Assembly (NCBI GenBank): GCA_003242115.1
Contig: QBMP01000243.1
Coordinates: 1-6,826, forward strand
Length of the DNA: 6,826 nt
Reading direction: 5' to 3'
From: Phormidesmis priestleyi
GTDB lineage: Bacteria > Cyanobacteriota > Cyanobacteriia > Phormidesmidales > Phormidesmidaceae
The notes beneath the pieces are model-generated. The model made no database searches, was not told the DNA's origin, and saw only the letters and a program-made list of their open reading frames with translations. The translations under genes and the position numbers were made by a program. Positions 5,812-6,826 of the stretch are shown here, piece by piece (the first letter of the stretch is position 1; each line of letters starts with the position of its first letter).

Positions 5812-6647
5812 TCAGCGTCAGCTCGCACCAGCGTAATCACCGTCAGCTCCGGCGGACAAAATAGCCGACCTGGCGAATAGGTACCCAAGCCTCGATTGAC
5901 ATACAGCCAGTTATTGCCCACTCGGTGTAAGCCTTGGGCCCACTCCCAGTGACGCACCACGTGAAAGCAGCGATCGCTCAAAAACGGCACCCGATTGCGC
6001 AGCCAGCGCGGCACCCTCTGACGCCAGCGCTTCCACACCAAAGGCCCCGGCCCGAATCCTGGAATATGCACCTGACCGCCATGCGTATGGCCCGATAGCT
6101 GTAAATCGACTCGCCAACTCGCCAACTGCTCAGCCGTATCCGGATTGTGCGACAGTACCAAGCGCGGCACCTGAGGATCAATCTGGGCCAATACCTGCGG
6201 ATCAAATTCTTTAGACCAGTAATCGGCAAAGCCGACCACCGGAAAATCATTCCCAAAAGGCGTCGCAATTTCATTCCACAGCACCGTAACATTGGCCTGC
6301 TCTAGCGCCTCACGCACCATTTGCCGCGCCCCTTTTCGCTGAATATCATGATTGCCCAGCACCGCCACCATGCCATAGCGACTTGGCAAATGCTTAATCC
6401 GGCGCGCTAGCTCATAAATGGGCTGAGGATCGTCCGTCACAAAATCTCCGGTCAGTGCAATCAGGTCAGGGTTAATCGCCTCTACCTGCGCCAGGGTGCG
6501 CGCCAGTAAAGCGTCCGATAGCCTCAGCCCATCAAAGTGAAAATCAGAAAGCTGCACAACCACGCAGCCAGCTAGTCGCTCAGGTAACCCTTGAATCGGA
6601 ACCGTCAGCGCTTCCGTCGATAGCGAGCCGGACAAAATTCGATGCAT
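5805..6647 (-). CDS. Calcineurin-like metallophosphoesterase, YkuE-like
   Basis: From the ATG at 6647 the protein has 280 residues and all metal-ligand motifs of the family in order: LSDFH (D35, H37), LTGDF (D68), GNHD (N99, H100), LSHNPD (H167) and SGHTHGGQ (H187, H189). The C-terminal NRGLGTYSPGRLFCPPEL also fits YkuE-type enzymes. These are two-metal phosphohydrolases; the substrate cannot be told from sequence. Many relatives carry an N-terminal membrane anchor or export signal. None is evident here: the first 30 residues are only mildly hydrophobic, so a cytoplasmic or peripheral location is likely (inference). The frame can also start at a TTG at 6656, three codons earlier. I prefer ATG because it is the stronger codon and nothing is gained by the extension; neither start has a Shine-Dalgarno. 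The gene is convergent with the GrpE-like gene, their stops only 14 bases apart. By eye it seems more GC-rich than the first two genes of the window. Confidence 0.92.
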   Translation of the reverse strand: MHRILSGSLSTEALTVPIQGLPERLAGCVVVQLSDFHFDGLRLSDALLARTLAQVEAINPDLIALTGDFVTDDPQPIYELARRIKHLPSRYGMVAVLGNHDIQRKGARQMVREALEQANVTVLWNEIATPFGNDFPVVGFADYWSKEFDPQVLAQIDPQVPRLVLSHNPDTAEQLASWRVDLQLSGHTHGGQVHIPGFGPGPLVWKRWRQRVPRWLRNRVPFLSDRCFHVVRHWEWAQGLHRVGNNWLYVNRGLGTYSPGRLFCPPELTVITLVRADAET

Positions 6648-6656
6648 AGCATACAA

Positions 6657-6826
6657 GTTTATTTATGGCGTGCGCATGGCTCTATCAATCGGCCACATCT
6701 GCACAGATAGCCATACCATTTTAGTCAAGCTAACGAGGTCTTGCAGATTACATCTACCAAGAATCGGCTAGCTCAGATCTTGCACCATTCTCAGTAGGGG
6801 TTGCGCTGAGGGCCAAAATCTGAAAA
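6657..6826. other. Gene-free upstream region of the phosphoesterase
   Basis: No coding sequence or RNA gene is recognised in this stretch. On the minus strand a TTGACT (6723-6728) resembles a -35 element, but no good -10 lies at a proper distance. A 5-bp inverted repeat, CTCAG/CTGAG (6790-6794 and 6806-6810), is too short to interpret. The promoter of the phosphoesterase gene should be here or just beyond the window. Confidence 0.5.
6664..6715 (-). promoter_or_regulatory. Alternative short inverted repeats in the probable phosphoesterase leader
   Basis: On the minus strand TATGGCTATC (6715-6706) can pair with GATAGAGCCAT (6686-6676), making nine base pairs with a 2-base AG bulge and a 19-base loop. 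Its first six bases can pair instead with GCCATA (6669-6664), close to the start codon at 6647. The two pairings exclude each other. No known riboswitch or leader class is recognised, and a role is speculative. Confidence 0.2.

Larger units (their letters stand above)
1586..5977. repeat. Seven dispersed HIP1 octamers (GCGATCGC)
   Basis: Exact copies begin at 1586, 3050, 3958, 4816, 5293, 5457 and 5970. They fall in four genes, and the copy at 3050-3057 touches the stop codon of the SpoIID-type gene. About 0.1 copies would be expected by chance in a window of this length. This overrepresentation is the main sign that the host is a cyanobacterium. Confidence 0.92.

Noticed and set aside
6648..6656. 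TTG start three codons upstream for the phosphoesterase
   Set aside because: TTG is a rare start, no Shine-Dalgarno supports it, and the ATG at 6647 keeps the full domain. It cannot be excluded.
6665..6724. Small ORF of 19 codons on the plus strand (MACAWLYQSATSAQIAIPF)
   Set aside because: It has no ribosome binding site, overlaps the presumed promoter/leader of the opposite gene and shows no recognisable feature.
6706..6728. Minus-strand promoter built on TTGACT
   Set aside because: No -10 element matching TATAAT lies 16-18 bases downstream. The nearest TAT-like hexamers are at wrong spacing.

Overview
The window looks like cyanobacterial chromosome. The octamer GCGATCGC (HIP1, the hallmark repeat of many cyanobacterial genomes) occurs seven times in 6.8 kb, far above chance. 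The gene content fits as well: an exopolysaccharide export gene pair, a SpoIID/LytB-type cell-wall enzyme and a YkuE-like phosphoesterase. Genus and species cannot be told from this sequence. I see no tRNA, rRNA, CRISPR array, transposase, integrase or phage gene.

Layout. Positions 2-745 (+) hold the C-terminal part of a Wza/GumB-type outer-membrane polysaccharide export protein with two SLBB domains; its start lies outside the window. After 51 bases comes 797-3019 (+), a full-length Wzc-like polysaccharide co-polymerase fused to a BY-kinase ATPase domain. The two probably form one transcription unit for capsule or exopolysaccharide export. Its stop faces, across 37 bases, the stop of a long minus-strand gene (3057-4973). 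That gene encodes a secreted SpoIID/LytB-domain protein, predicted to cleave peptidoglycan glycan strands. It has a SPOR-like region before the catalytic domain and an Asn/Ser/Pro-rich insert before the last catalytic motif.

A 151-base divergent intergenic region (4974-5124) separates it from 5125-5790 (+). That gene encodes a small protein with an N-terminal helix-turn-helix, a coiled-coil middle and a C-terminus that resembles the substrate-binding beta domain of the DnaK exchange factor GrpE. The intergenic region holds a perfect 7-bp inverted repeat with a 10-base spacer, which is operator-like. The GrpE-like gene then converges on a minus-strand metallophosphoesterase (5805-6647). Both stop codons sit inside a strong hairpin. 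The last 170 bases hold no gene; they are the upstream region of the phosphoesterase and contain alternative short inverted repeats.

Working together: the first three genes concern the envelope (polymer export across the outer membrane, control of chain length and polymerisation at the inner membrane, peptidoglycan glycan cleavage). The last two have no demonstrated link to them. The most unusual items are the HTH/GrpE-like fusion, a Wzc kinase that ends before the usual tyrosine-rich tail, and an 11-bp tandem duplication in the SpoIID-type gene whose contraction or expansion would remove the last catalytic motif. None of these can be called a new system from sequence alone.
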